A stretch of 64,000 nucleotides of DNA from CAVQBP01 sp963710745 (GCA_963710745.1 CAVQBP010000019.1:1-64000), one strand, 5' to 3'; counted from the first letter of the stretch, positions 8,132 through 17,816 are shown. Numbers and translations: made by a program. Notes: generated from the sequence alone by a model not told the origin.

Positions 8132-10075
8132 ATGACTCATCTTATTTATTTAACAATTCTACTACCTCTTGCAGGATTTTTAATAAACGGTCTTTTAGGA
8201 AGCCATATTAAAAATGAAAAAGTAATTGGTATTATAGGAAGCAGTACAATAGGATTGTCTTTCCTGATTGTATTAGGAGCGTTTTTCCAGACTTTATCAT
8301 TACCTGTTGATGACAGGCAGACTATTGTAAATCTTTTTACATGGCTCAGTGTCGGGAATCTTCATGTAAACTTTGCATACCAGGTTGATCAGCTTTCATT
8401 AATTATGGGTTTAGTTGTAACCGGTGTCGGATTTGTTATTCATGTCTATTCAATCGGTTACATGCACGGAGATAAGGGATTCTGGAGATTTTTCGCTTAT
8501 ATGAATTTGTTCATCTTCGCAATGATGAATTTAATTCTTGCCGATAATTTCGTGTTATTGTTCTTAGGATGGGAAGGTGTCGGCCTTTGTTCATACCTGT
8601 TAATCGGGTTTTGGTATGATAAAAAATTTGAAAAAGGAACAACGGGCGATGCAGCAAAGAAAGCATTCATAGTAAACAGAATTGGTGATTTCGGCTTTCT
8701 CCTAGGAATGTTTCTGATTTATTTAACTTTTGGAAGTTTAAACTTCAATGAAGTTTTTTCAAAAGCTAATGTTCTCAACTTAAATTCCGGGACATTCAAT
8801 TTAATTGCTCTTTTCTTGTTTATCGGTGCAACCGGTAAATCTGCACAAATCCCGTTATATATTTGGCTGCCGGATGCGATGGCAGGCCCTACACCTGTTT
8901 CAGCTTTAATACATGCAGCAACAATGGTAACTGCCGGTGTTTATATGGTTGCAAGGTGCTCAATATTATATGCCGCCGCACCTGCAATATTAACAGTTGT
9001 TGCAGTAATCGGCGTTTTCACTGCGCTTTTTGCAGCTACAATAGGCTTAGTCCAAAATGACATTAAAAAAGTTTTGGCTTATTCAACCATAAGCCAATTG
9101 GGTTATATGTTTCTTGCCCTTGGTGTTGGTGCTTTTAGTGCCGGAATCTTTCATGTAATGACTCACGCTTTCTTTAAAGCATTATTATTCCTTGGAGCCG
9201 GTTCAATAATCCACTCTATGCATGAAGAGCAGGATATAAGACATTACGGTGGTCTTAAGAAATACATGCCTAAAACTTATCTGACTTTTTTAATTGCTTC
9301 ATTAGCGATTTCCGGAATACCGCCTTTATCCGGATTTTTTAGTAAAGATGAAATTCTTTGGGTCTCTTTTACAAACGGAAATTTCTTTTACTGGTTTATT
9401 GGTGCATTTACAGCCCTGTTAACAGCTTTTTATATGTTCAGACTTCATTTCCTTACTTTTGAAGGTAAAGAGAGATTTGGGAAGAATAAACATCCTCATG
9501 AATCACCGACAGTTATGACAATACCGTTAATGATTTTAGCAGTTTTAGCCGCGATTGGAGGATTTATAGGAATACCCGAGTTATTTTCCGGGGAAAACGG
9601 TAATGCTTTTCAGAATTGGCTGGCGCCGGTTTTTGAAAATGCAGAAAGTAAATTAGCAATCTATGGAACACATACCCATACTGAAGAAATAATATTTATG
9701 CTGATTTCCATAGTTCTTGCTGTCTCAGGAATTTTAATAGCCAGATATATTTATCTTAAAGATATTTCTGTTGCTACAAATTTTGTTAAGAAGTTCAAGG
9801 GTGCTTATAACGTTTTACTAAATAAATATTTTGTTGATGAAGGTTATGATGCTGCAGTCGTTAATCCGATTAAGAAAGGTTCCGAAATAATTTTATGGAA
9901 ATTAACCGATACTAATATTATTGACGGGTTTGTTAACGGAACAGCTTCATTAGTTGGAAAGATTTCTTCCAAAATCAGAAAGATTCAAACCGGAGTTGCT
10001 CAAGTATATGCAATTGTTATGATGCTTGGAATTCTTGCTGCATTATTCTGGGTAATTTTTTCTATTAAACCTTAG
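8132..10075 (+). CDS. nuoL: NADH-quinone oxidoreductase subunit L
   Basis: Largest antiporter-like proton-pumping subunit of complex I (ND5 homologue), 647 residues. Typical stretches are LGWEGVGLCSYLLIGFW, with the key glutamate, then AMAGPTPVSALIHAATMVTAG and IKKVLAYSTISQLGYM, which carry the conserved pump lysines and histidines. The long C-terminal part should contain the lateral amphipathic helix that runs along NuoM and NuoN. The start lies 26 bases after nuoK. Confidence 0.95.
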   Translation: MTHLIYLTILLPLAGFLINGLLGSHIKNEKVIGIIGSSTIGLSFLIVLGAFFQTLSLPVDDRQTIVNLFTWLSVGNLHVNFAYQVDQLSLIMGLVVTGVGFVIHVYSIGYMHGDKGFWRFFAYMNLFIFAMMNLILADNFVLLFLGWEGVGLCSYLLIGFWYDKKFEKGTTGDAAKKAFIVNRIGDFGFLLGMFLIYLTFGSLNFNEVFSKANVLNLNSGTFNLIALFLFIGATGKSAQIPLYIWLPDAMAGPTPVSALIHAATMVTAGVYMVARCSILYAAAPAILTVVAVIGVFTALFAATIGLVQNDIKKVLAYSTISQLGYMFLALGVGAFSAGIFHVMTHAFFKALLFLGAGSIIHSMHEEQDIRHYGGLKKYMPKTYLTFLIASLAISGIPPLSGFFSKDEILWVSFTNGNFFYWFIGAFTALLTAFYMFRLHFLTFEGKERFGKNKHPHESPTVMTIPLMILAVLAAIGGFIGIPELFSGENGNAFQNWLAPVFENAESKLAIYGTHTHTEEIIFMLISIVLAVSGILIARYIYLKDISVATNFVKKFKGAYNVLLNKYFVDEGYDAAVVNPIKKGSEIILWKLTDTNIIDGFVNGTASLVGKISSKIRKIQTGVAQVYAIVMMLGILAALFWVIFSIKP

Positions 10076-10112
10076 CTTATGCCAAAACACCAAAAGATAG
10101 ATTGTATATAAG

Positions 10113-11636
10113 ATGGAAAATAGTCATTTAATCACATATTTACTGCTTGTTCCTCTTTTCGGTGGAGTATTACTTTTATTTATCGGGAATAAAAAGGAAA
10201 ATTTAATCCGGTATTTTGCCCTGACAGTATCCATTATAACTTTTATAATTTCTCTTGTAATCTATTTCAATTTTAATTTAAACAATCCATCATTCCAGTT
10301 TATTCATAAGTTTGAATGGATAGAGAATCTGCATATCAGCTATATTGTCGGTGTTGACGGATTATCTTTACTGCTTGTTTTACTTACAACTTTTTTAACA
10401 CCTCTGACTTTAATTTCGAGCTGGTCAAGCATCCAGAAGAAAGTAAAAGAGTTTTCTTTTTTTATGCTGATGCTGGAAGTCGGAATGCTTGGCGTTTTTG
10501 TATCTCTTGATCTGTTCCTGTTTTATATCTTCTGGGAAGCGATGCTTATCCCTATGTATTTTATAATCGGGATATGGGGAGGAGACAACAGGATTTATGC
10601 TTCAATAAAGTTTTTCTTATATACTTTCTTCGGAAGTTTATTAATGCTGGTTGCAATAATCTGGCTGGCAGTTTATGCTTCTACTCCATTAGGACATTTT
10701 TCAACAAATTTGATTGAGCTTTATAAAGTCGGACCGCAGGTTCCGCAAAACATTCAAAACTGGATGTTCCTAGCTTTTACATTCAGCTTTGCCATCAAAG
10801 TTCCAATTTTCCCTTTACATACATGGCTTCCCGATGCACATGTTCAGGCTCCTACAGCGGGCAGCGTTATACTTGCAGGAGTTCTGCTAAAGATGGGAAC
10901 TTACGGATTATTAAGATTCTGTTTGCCGTTATTTCCGCAGGCTTCCATTAATTTTGCACCGATAATCTCAATACTTGCCATTATCGGAATTATATACGGA
11001 GCTTTAGTTGCTATGGTGCAGAAGGATATGAAGAAGCTCGTCGCCTATTCTTCAGTTGCACATTTGGGTTTTGTAGTTTTAGGTATTTTTGCATTGACAC
11101 AGGAATCTGTTCAGGGAGCTGTTATTCAGATGATAAACCATGGATTATCAACCGGGGCATTATTCCTTTTAGTCGGTATTATCTATGAAAGAACTCATAC
11201 AAGAGAAATTTCGGCATATGGCGGGATTGCAAAAATAGTTCCGATTTACGTAACCTTTTTAATGATTGCTTCTCTTTCTTCAATCGGATTGCCGGGACTT
11301 AACGGATTTGTAGGTGAATTTTTAATTCTGCTGGGTTCATTCAAGTCTATGGTACTGGATAGCTGGTGGTATACTATCTTTGCAGCTTCAGGAGTTATTT
11401 TTGCAGCTGTTTACCTTTTATGGATGTACCAGAGAGTTGTTTTCGGTGAAGTGAAAAATCCGAAGCTGAATGAACTAACCGATATGAATAAAAGGGAACT
11501 GCTGGTAATGGTACCAATTTTTATCTTTATTGTTTGGATAGGAATCTATCCGAGCACTTTTCTTAATGTTTCTAAGCAAACTTCCAAAAAAATAATCGAA
11601 CATGTAATTACTCCAGAAAGGGTGAGTCTAAAATAG
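10113..11636 (+). CDS. nuoM: NADH-quinone oxidoreductase subunit M
   Basis: Second antiporter-like pump subunit (ND4 homologue), 507 residues with about 14 helices. Conserved parts include FYIFWEAMLIPMYFIIGIWGG, with the essential Glu, LHTWLPDAHVQAPTAGSVIL, and KKLVAYSSVAHLGFVVLG. It ends 8 bases before the NhaD-like antiporter gene, which is an unusual neighbour inside a nuo operon. Confidence 0.95.
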   Translation: MENSHLITYLLLVPLFGGVLLLFIGNKKENLIRYFALTVSIITFIISLVIYFNFNLNNPSFQFIHKFEWIENLHISYIVGVDGLSLLLVLLTTFLTPLTLISSWSSIQKKVKEFSFFMLMLEVGMLGVFVSLDLFLFYIFWEAMLIPMYFIIGIWGGDNRIYASIKFFLYTFFGSLLMLVAIIWLAVYASTPLGHFSTNLIELYKVGPQVPQNIQNWMFLAFTFSFAIKVPIFPLHTWLPDAHVQAPTAGSVILAGVLLKMGTYGLLRFCLPLFPQASINFAPIISILAIIGIIYGALVAMVQKDMKKLVAYSSVAHLGFVVLGIFALTQESVQGAVIQMINHGLSTGALFLLVGIIYERTHTREISAYGGIAKIVPIYVTFLMIASLSSIGLPGLNGFVGEFLILLGSFKSMVLDSWWYTIFAASGVIFAAVYLLWMYQRVVFGEVKNPKLNELTDMNKRELLVMVPIFIFIVWIGIYPSTFLNVSKQTSKKIIEHVITPERVSLK

Positions 11637-11643
11637 GGAAAGT

Positions 11644-13077
11644 ATGAAAAACAAATTGAAAATAATTATTCCGGTATTCATATTCTTCACAATATTTTTG
11701 TGTGTATCTCAGAATGTATTTGCAAATGAAATGGCAAATAAAACTATTGCCGATACGATGAGCGTGGAAACTACTCATGCGGTAGTTGAGCATGAATTGC
11801 CGCAGACTTTTATGGTTGTTCCTTTTATTATACTCCTTTTAATGATTGCAACAGGACCATTATTTTATAAACATTTTTGGGAACATCACTATCCCAAGGT
11901 ATCGGTTGTTTTAGGTGCTGTAGTAGTTTTATACTATATCTTTTATCTGCATAATTACCATAGTTTGACTCATACCCTTGCAGAATATATCTCCTTTATT
12001 GCATTATTGAGCTCTTTATTTGTTGCTTCCGGCGGAATATTAATCAGAGTCGATAGAAAATCCACTCCTCTTGCCAATTTAATTTTTCTCCTTGTAGGTG
12101 CTGTAATTTCAAATATTATTGGAACTACCGGTGCGTCAATGCTTTTAATCAGACCTTTCATTAAAATGAATCGTGACAGACTGCAGCCGTACCATATAAT
12201 ATTTTTTATTTTTATTGTAAGTAATGTAGGCGGAGCATTAACTCCCATTGGAGATCCTCCGCTATTTTTAGGCTTCTTAAGCGGCGTTCCTTTCTTCTGG
12301 GTTATTGCAAACGTATGGCATATTTGGGTTCCTGCTGTAATCCTAATTTTAGCTGTTTTCTACTTATTCGATACGCTTAATAAGAAAGATGTAGATATTG
12401 TTGAATACAGCGGTAAAATTGAATTTAAGGGATTGAAAAACCTGTTTTATCTTTTAATAATAATACTTGCTGTTTTTATCGATCCGGCTGTAATTCCAGG
12501 TGTTCCCAGCCTGGCACCTTTACCGTTCGGAATAAGAGAAATAATAATGTTCGCGGTTGTATATATTTCTTATAAGCGTGCTAATCCACAAATTTTAAAA
12601 GATAATGAATTTGATTTTGAACCGATTAAAGAAGTTGCTTATTTATTTATAGGCATTTTTGCTACAATGGTTCCTGCCCTTGAATTAATTGCTCACGAAG
12701 CAAATGTACTTGGCGACAAGCTAAACCAGGGAGTTTTTTACTGGGCAACCGGAACATTGTCTGCGGTTCTGGATAATACACCTACTTATATGAATTTCCT
12801 GAGTGCCGCTATGGGTAAATACGGATTAAATGTCACGATTAAACAGGAAGTTATTCATTTCGTTAGTGTTGATAATGTTTATTTAGTTGCAATTTCTGTT
12901 GCATCAGTTTTCTTCGGAGCGATAACTTATATTGGAAACGGGCCTAATTTTATGGTTAAGTCTATAAGTGAAAGAGCAGGTATCAATATGCCGCCGTTCT
13001 TTACGTATGTTGTTAAATATTCACTCCCTATTTTAGTTCCGATCTACGGTATTATTTGGTTTATCTTTTTTAGATAG
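11644..13077 (+). CDS. nhaD: NhaD-type Na+/H+ antiporter inside the nuo operon
   Basis: Sodium/proton antiporter of the NhaD branch of the ion transporter superfamily, 477 residues. An N-terminal hydrophobic segment, which may be a signal, precedes about 12 helices. Recognisable NhaD signatures are NIIGTTGASMLLIRPFIKMN, SNVGGALTPIGDPPLFLGFL and SAVLDNTPTYMNFL, the last resembling the second half of the inverted repeat with its DNxPT motif. It starts 8 bases after nuoM and is followed 12 bases later by a small gene and then nuoN, so it is almost certainly co-transcribed with complex I. This suggests coupling of respiratory proton pumping to sodium export; that role is inference. A CitMHS/ArsB-like transporter is the alternative, and less likely. 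Confidence 0.85.
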   Translation: MKNKLKIIIPVFIFFTIFLCVSQNVFANEMANKTIADTMSVETTHAVVEHELPQTFMVVPFIILLLMIATGPLFYKHFWEHHYPKVSVVLGAVVVLYYIFYLHNYHSLTHTLAEYISFIALLSSLFVASGGILIRVDRKSTPLANLIFLLVGAVISNIIGTTGASMLLIRPFIKMNRDRLQPYHIIFFIFIVSNVGGALTPIGDPPLFLGFLSGVPFFWVIANVWHIWVPAVILILAVFYLFDTLNKKDVDIVEYSGKIEFKGLKNLFYLLIIILAVFIDPAVIPGVPSLAPLPFGIREIIMFAVVYISYKRANPQILKDNEFDFEPIKEVAYLFIGIFATMVPALELIAHEANVLGDKLNQGVFYWATGTLSAVLDNTPTYMNFLSAAMGKYGLNVTIKQEVIHFVSVDNVYLVAISVASVFFGAITYIGNGPNFMVKSISERAGINMPPFFTYVVKYSLPILVPIYGIIWFIFFR

Positions 13078-13088
13078 AAGAGGAAAAA

Positions 13089-13454
13089 ATGAAAACAATT
13101 GATGAAATTCTGGAAAATGAAATTAGCGGTCTTTATTACAATAACCGTCTCATTCTCCCTTTCCAGGCGCATTTTCTTAAGGTGATAATAGACGATGAGA
13201 TCATTACTGATTTTTCTCCAAGCTCTAAAGGCATTTTCATAAGAGAAGAATCAGATTTTACCGATGTATATTTCCTTGAATATAAACATCTTAATGACGC
13301 GGTTTCTAAATATGAAGCAATAAAAATGGTCGTGGTACAAAAAGGGCAGGATATTTTTGATTTCGATAACCATAAAAAAATAGCTGTCTATCTGGAAGAT
13401 AGACACAAAACACGGATCGAGAAAACTGAAGATGACATCTTATTTATAGAATAA
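13089..13454 (+). CDS. Hypothetical protein in the nuo operon, 121 residues
   Basis: I do not recognise this protein. It is soluble, acidic and without signal peptide or membrane segment; the composition suggests a small alpha/beta fold. An AGAGGAAAAA ribosome-binding site lies just before the ATG. It begins 12 bases after nhaD and ends 22 bases before nuoN, so it is part of the same operon. A role in assembly or regulation of the membrane arm or the antiporter would be guesswork. Confidence 0.75.
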   Translation: MKTIDEILENEISGLYYNNRLILPFQAHFLKVIIDDEIITDFSPSSKGIFIREESDFTDVYFLEYKHLNDAVSKYEAIKMVVVQKGQDIFDFDNHKKIAVYLEDRHKTRIEKTEDDILFIE

Positions 13455-13475
13455 TTCAATTAAAGGTTTATTTGC

Positions 13476-14906
13476 ATGTTCAATAATTTCCATGAATTTT
13501 TGAATATACTTCCATTGGTAATTTTAGGCGCGGGTATTTTAATTTCGCTTATCATTGAAATGTATTTCAGTAAAAGCGAAAAGATACTTCCATGGATTTC
13601 AATAATTGTTTTTCTGGGAGCGGCTTTTTATGCGCTGCTGACTGTTGATTCTGTGTCGGTGATATTGCAGGGAATGCTGGCAACCGGTGGAAATGTAAAT
13701 ATATTTTATTTTATCTTCTGTTTGGGCGCTGCGATTGTATCACTTTTATCAATTGATTACTTGAAAAAATACGGCACCTATTACGGTGAATATTATGTGC
13801 TTCTTCAGTCTTCAGTGCTCGGTATGATGTTTATGGCAGGAGCAAAAGATCTCTTTATGATCTTTTTAGGGCTGGAACTGATGTCAATATGCTTTTATGC
13901 GCTTGCAGGAATAAACAGGAAACGTCTATCAGCTAATGAGGCTTCTTTAAAGTATTTTTTACTTGGTGCTTTTGCTACCGGTTTTATTGTTTACGGTATA
14001 GCGCTTATTTACGGATCTGCGCATACTACTTCGATAAGCAGTATTGTAGCCGGATTTGCCTCATTAAAAGGAAATATTTTATTTATTGCCGGTGCTTTGC
14101 TTTTTTTAATAGGATTTTCATTCAAGATCGCCGCATTTCCATTCCATATGTGGGTCCCGGATGTTTACCAGGGTGCATCCACTACAATTGCAGGATTGTT
14201 TTCCACTGGTGGTAAAGCTGCAGCATTCAGCGCTATAATTGCTACTTTAAGTGCAGTTTTCAGTGATACCCAGGTTCATAATCTGTTTGAACCTTATCTT
14301 GCAGTGATAGCTGTATTTTCAATGCTGTTTGGCAGTATAGTCGCAATATCTCAGAGCAATATTAAAAGGATGCTTGCATATTCTTCAATCGCGCATGCAG
14401 GATATATGATAATCGGTCTTGCTGCCGGAAATTATGATGGTATCGCAGGAATAATATTCTACCTGTCCGCTTACACATTTATGAACCTCGGGGCATTCGG
14501 CATCATTGCATTAATTGAAGGTGAGAATGAATCAAATCTTGATATTAACAGTTATGCAGGTTTAAGTTCACGAAAACCTTTTCTGGCTGCACTACTTGCT
14601 ATTTGTATGTTCTCGCTAGCCGGTATTCCTCCTTTTGCAGGTTTCTTTGGAAAATATTACGTCTTCGTATCAGCAATAAAAGCCCATTTAACATGGCTGG
14701 CTATTGTGGGAGTATTTTCAAGTGCAATTAGTTTATATTTCTATTTAAGAATTGTTGTACTTATGTACTTTAAGGATCCTTCTGAAGAAATCAGTTTTGC
14801 AAAAAGCAATACAGGCTTACTCGCGGTTGTTATATCCGTTTTATTGGTTATAGTTTTTGGAGTTGCTCCGGGTACTTTTATCAGCTTGATTTCTTCTTTC
14901 TTGTAA
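13476..14906 (+). CDS. nuoN: NADH-quinone oxidoreductase subunit N
   Basis: Third antiporter-like pump subunit of complex I (ND2 homologue), 476 residues. Conserved stretches are LFMIFLGLELMSICFYALAG, with the conserved Glu, FKIAAFPFHMWVPDVYQGA, and IKRMLAYSSIAHAGYMIIG. It closes the nuoJ-K-L-M-nhaD-orf-nuoN block. The following 93 bases hold an AT-rich hairpin but no clear T-rich terminator. Confidence 0.95.
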   Translation: MFNNFHEFLNILPLVILGAGILISLIIEMYFSKSEKILPWISIIVFLGAAFYALLTVDSVSVILQGMLATGGNVNIFYFIFCLGAAIVSLLSIDYLKKYGTYYGEYYVLLQSSVLGMMFMAGAKDLFMIFLGLELMSICFYALAGINRKRLSANEASLKYFLLGAFATGFIVYGIALIYGSAHTTSISSIVAGFASLKGNILFIAGALLFLIGFSFKIAAFPFHMWVPDVYQGASTTIAGLFSTGGKAAAFSAIIATLSAVFSDTQVHNLFEPYLAVIAVFSMLFGSIVAISQSNIKRMLAYSSIAHAGYMIIGLAAGNYDGIAGIIFYLSAYTFMNLGAFGIIALIEGENESNLDINSYAGLSSRKPFLAALLAICMFSLAGIPPFAGFFGKYYVFVSAIKAHLTWLAIVGVFSSAISLYFYLRIVVLMYFKDPSEEISFAKSNTGLLAVVISVLLVIVFGVAPGTFISLISSFL

Positions 14907-14999
14907 TAATGCATTTGTATTGAAAAAAGAATTAATTATACTAAGAAAAAATTAGTATATAAGGCATACATTTTTCATTTTCTATTTTAAATAATCATT

Positions 15000-16571
15000 A
15001 TGATACCATTATTCTTAACAAAACAGGTTAGAGAAGTTGACAGTTATGCAATCAGCAAAGTTGGAATACCTGGTATAGTTTTGATGGAGAATGCCGCTTT
15101 ATCAATATATAATATTGTAATGCAAAACTATCAGGGGATAAACATTTTTACCAGGATCGGATTTATTTGCGGAAAAGGAAATAACGGGGGGGATGGATTT
15201 GCAGCCGCCAGACATTTTGCAAATAATGGTTTTGATGTTACTGTTGTTTATCTGGGTTCTGGTAATGATATGTCAGAAGATTGTGCTGCCAACTTCCGGA
15301 TTTTAAACCAATTATCAAAAGAAAATAAAAAAATTAAACTTAAGAAATTCTCTTCCGCTGCAGATCTAAATCTTTTAAAAAATTGTGATCTTATATTTGA
15401 TGCAATGCTTGGAAGCGGAATGGAAGGGGATTTAAGGGAACCTTACAAATCAATAGTAAAAAAAATAAATGGAATTGATGCCTTCAAGGTTGCCGTTGAT
15501 ATTCCCACGGGTCTCGATTCGGATAAAGGTTCGGCAGAAACAGTTTTTAAAAGCGATTTAACTGTCACTTTGGGGGAATTTAAAACCGGATTATTTTTCG
15601 GTGACGGAAATTCTTTCGCAGGTAAAGTTGTTAAGGGAGATATAGGTATAAACAATGATTTTTTTGACAGGTATCCTGTAGATAGATTTTTAATTGAACC
15701 GGAAGATGCATTAGATTTCCTTCCGCACAAAAATAATTCTGAACATAAATATTCGGCAGGTAAAGTCTTCACTGTTTCAGGTTCTGGTAAATTACCGGGA
15801 GCAGCAGCACTAAGCTCAACAGCATCTCTAAATATTGGTGCGGGAGCATCGATTCTTTCCTTCCCTGATTCAGCAAAAAATTTAGTACATGCAAAATTAA
15901 GCGAAGTTATCGTTGAACCATATAATGATGATGGAACCGGATTTTTATGTGAACATAATGTTAATGAATTGCAGAAAAGAATTGAGTGGGCTGATGTTGT
16001 TGCAATAGGTTCCGGTTTGGGAAGGGAAAAAGAAACCCAGAATTCTGTCCTGAAAATAATTAAGGAAAGAAAATTTAACAGGATGGTAATTGATGCTGAT
16101 GCAATTTTTGCATTATCACAAATTGATTATAAAAAATTAAATTTAAAGGATCTTGTATTTACGCCGCATCACGGTGAATTTGCTAATTTATTAAGAATAA
16201 AAGTAACTGAATTGCAAAAAGATCTCCTGAAATATGGGAGTGAATTTGTTCAGAATACCGGTGCTTATTTAGTACTAAAAGGGGCGCCGACTATTATTTT
16301 CGCACCTGGCATGCAGGGCGAAATATTTATAAATACCACCGGAAATCCAGGCATGGCAAAATTCGGTACAGGTGATGTTTTGACAGGAGTTCTGGCGGGA
16401 ATAATTGCTCAATCAAAAGAAATTGAAAAAAGTATAATAGCAGGGGTTTATATTCACAGTCTGGCTGCAGACCTTTTAGTCAAGGAATATACAGAATTTG
16501 GCTATACTGCTGAAAATATATTAAAGAATCTGCCTTCTGCAATAAAATTTTTGAGGGATTCAATTGTTTGA
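15000..16571 (+). CDS. nnr: Bifunctional NAD(P)HX epimerase/dehydratase
   Basis: Two-domain repair enzyme for hydrated NADH and NADPH. The N-terminal YjeF/NnrE domain (about residues 1-215) has MENAA and GKGNNGGDGFAAARH and epimerises the S and R forms of NAD(P)HX. The C-terminal ribokinase-like NnrD domain (about 230-515) has GSGLGREKETQNS, TPHHGEFANLL and GNPGMAKFGTGDVLTG and dehydrates NAD(P)HX using ADP. Length (523) is normal. It overlaps the following VanZ-like gene by 8 bases. Confidence 0.93.
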   Translation: MIPLFLTKQVREVDSYAISKVGIPGIVLMENAALSIYNIVMQNYQGINIFTRIGFICGKGNNGGDGFAAARHFANNGFDVTVVYLGSGNDMSEDCAANFRILNQLSKENKKIKLKKFSSAADLNLLKNCDLIFDAMLGSGMEGDLREPYKSIVKKINGIDAFKVAVDIPTGLDSDKGSAETVFKSDLTVTLGEFKTGLFFGDGNSFAGKVVKGDIGINNDFFDRYPVDRFLIEPEDALDFLPHKNNSEHKYSAGKVFTVSGSGKLPGAAALSSTASLNIGAGASILSFPDSAKNLVHAKLSEVIVEPYNDDGTGFLCEHNVNELQKRIEWADVVAIGSGLGREKETQNSVLKIIKERKFNRMVIDADAIFALSQIDYKKLNLKDLVFTPHHGEFANLLRIKVTELQKDLLKYGSEFVQNTGAYLVLKGAPTIIFAPGMQGEIFINTTGNPGMAKFGTGDVLTGVLAGIIAQSKEIEKSIIAGVYIHSLAADLLVKEYTEFGYTAENILKNLPSAIKFLRDSIV

Positions 16572-16974
16572 TTTCATTGAGAAGAATAAGGGAAAATTAC
16601 TATATATTCCTCTGGTAATATACTGGCTTGTTCTGCTTGTTTTAACTACACTTCCGGGAAAGGAATTACCCAAAACAGGAATTAATGATAAAATTGAACA
16701 TTTTACAGCTTATTTCTTACTGGGAATTTTATTAAGTCTTACTTTACTATTTCAAAATAAATTTTCAAAAATTAAAAAATATTTTACCCTTTTTACAGGT
16801 CTGATAATAGGGCTATATGCAGCACTGGATGAAATACACCAGTTATTTGTTCCTGGGAGAAATTGCGATATATTGGATTGGACTGCTGATATGATTGGGG
16901 CAAGTATCGGAATATTAGTAATTATTTTCCTGATAAAAATTCTTCAATATAGTCAAAAATCCCAGTTAAATTAG
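16564..16974 (+). CDS. VanZ-like membrane protein
   Basis: Small membrane protein with about four helices. The signatures KIEHFTAYFLLGILLSL and ALDEIHQLFVPGRNCDILDWTADMIGASIG (the DExHQxxxPGRxxxxxDxxAnxxG pattern) identify the VanZ family. The founding member confers low-level teicoplanin resistance, but most VanZ-like proteins have no known function. It uses a TTG start at 16564 that overlaps the end of the NAD(P)HX repair gene, suggesting translational coupling. Confidence 0.85.
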   Translation: MFDFIEKNKGKLLYIPLVIYWLVLLVLTTLPGKELPKTGINDKIEHFTAYFLLGILLSLTLLFQNKFSKIKKYFTLFTGLIIGLYAALDEIHQLFVPGRNCDILDWTADMIGASIGILVIIFLIKILQYSQKSQLN

Positions 16975-17065
16975 ATATTTTTTTATTTATATTATGTTAC
17001 AAAATTTCATTTTATTCTTTTACTTTAATATTTCTAAATAAATTTTTAGTATAATTATTAAATGG

Positions 17066-17095
17066 TTTGACAAATGACACATCATTTGTTAAATT
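17066..17095 (+). promoter_or_regulatory. Palindromic operator overlapping a sigma70-like promoter before tonB
   Basis: An inverted repeat with 12-base arms (17066-17077, TTTGACAAATGA; 17082-17093, TCATTTGTTAAA) matches at 11 of 12 positions around a 4-base CACA centre. It coincides with TTGACA (17067-17072), a 17-base spacer and TAAATT (17090-17095), a plausible -35/-10 pair ending 29 bases before the tonB start. A repressor bound here would block the promoter. The regulator is unknown; the sequence is not an obvious Fur box. Confidence 0.5.
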
Positions 17096-17124
17096 TCCTT
17101 GAGTAAAAAGCAGGAGCGATATAT

Positions 17125-17778
17125 ATGGCATTGATAAAAAGTCCAAAAGCTGATTTGAGGGCACACTATAAGAAAACATTTGAATTCAGCTTAATAATTT
17201 CGTTGGTTTTTCTTATTGTCGCATTCAGATTTTTTCCGGATGTTAAGGAAAATAAAGTAGCACTTGAAGGACCGCAGGAATTAATTAATATGGAAGATAT
17301 CCAGCAGACCAGGCAGGAAAACAGACCTCCTCCTCCGCCTAAACCTCCTATTCCTATTGAAGCTCCTTCAGAAGATGTGTTACAGGATATTGAAATTCAA
17401 AGTACTGAACTTGATGTTAATGCCGAAGTTGCTGCTCCTCCTCCTCCGAAAGAGGAAAAGAAAACTGATGAAGAACCCCAGTATTTTGTTGCTGTTGAAG
17501 ATATGCCTGAACCAATCGGAGGTATAGCAGCTATTCAAAGCAAAATAGTATATCCTGAAATTGCTAAAAGAGCCGGTGTTGAGGGTAAAGTTTATGTTAA
17601 AGCTTTCGTTGATGAAAAAGGAAATGTTATTAAAGTTGAAGTTCAAAAAGGAATTGGAGCTGGTTGTGATGAAGCTGCTATGAAAGCTGTGAAAGAAACT
17701 AAATTTAAACCTGGTAAGCAAAGAGGTAAACCGGTTAAAGTGCAGGTTTCTATTCCGGTAGTTTTCAGACTTCAATAA
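17125..17778 (+). CDS. tonB: TonB energy transducer, copy 1
   Basis: Periplasm-spanning protein that passes proton-motive energy from ExbB/ExbD to outer-membrane receptors. A short cytosolic tail (MALIKSPKADLRAHYKK) precedes one membrane helix (about residues 21-38), proline-rich stretches (RPPPPPKPPIP, APPPPKEEKK) and a C-terminal TonB domain (about 130-217) with YPEIAKRAGVEGKVYVKAFV and the CDEAAMKAVKETKFKPG motif. No exbB or exbD is nearby. A palindromic operator overlaps its likely promoter and a terminator follows. It is closely similar to the next gene, so the pair is a tandem duplication. Confidence 0.93.
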   Translation: MALIKSPKADLRAHYKKTFEFSLIISLVFLIVAFRFFPDVKENKVALEGPQELINMEDIQQTRQENRPPPPPKPPIPIEAPSEDVLQDIEIQSTELDVNAEVAAPPPPKEEKKTDEEPQYFVAVEDMPEPIGGIAAIQSKIVYPEIAKRAGVEGKVYVKAFVDEKGNVIKVEVQKGIGAGCDEAAMKAVKETKFKPGKQRGKPVKVQVSIPVVFRLQ

Positions 17779-17816
17779 AATAGCAGGCTTCCCGCTTAAT
17801 TTTGAAGTACATTTTT

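Noticed and set aside
14937..14959. Hairpin TATACTAA-N7-TTAGTATA after nuoN as terminator
   Set aside because: The stem is entirely AT-rich and there is no T run behind it, so support is too weak.
17380..17775. 131-codon open frame on the minus strand opposite tonB copy 1
   Set aside because: It is the antisense of the well-supported tonB gene, and its Ser/Phe/Asn-rich composition is typical of an antisense frame.
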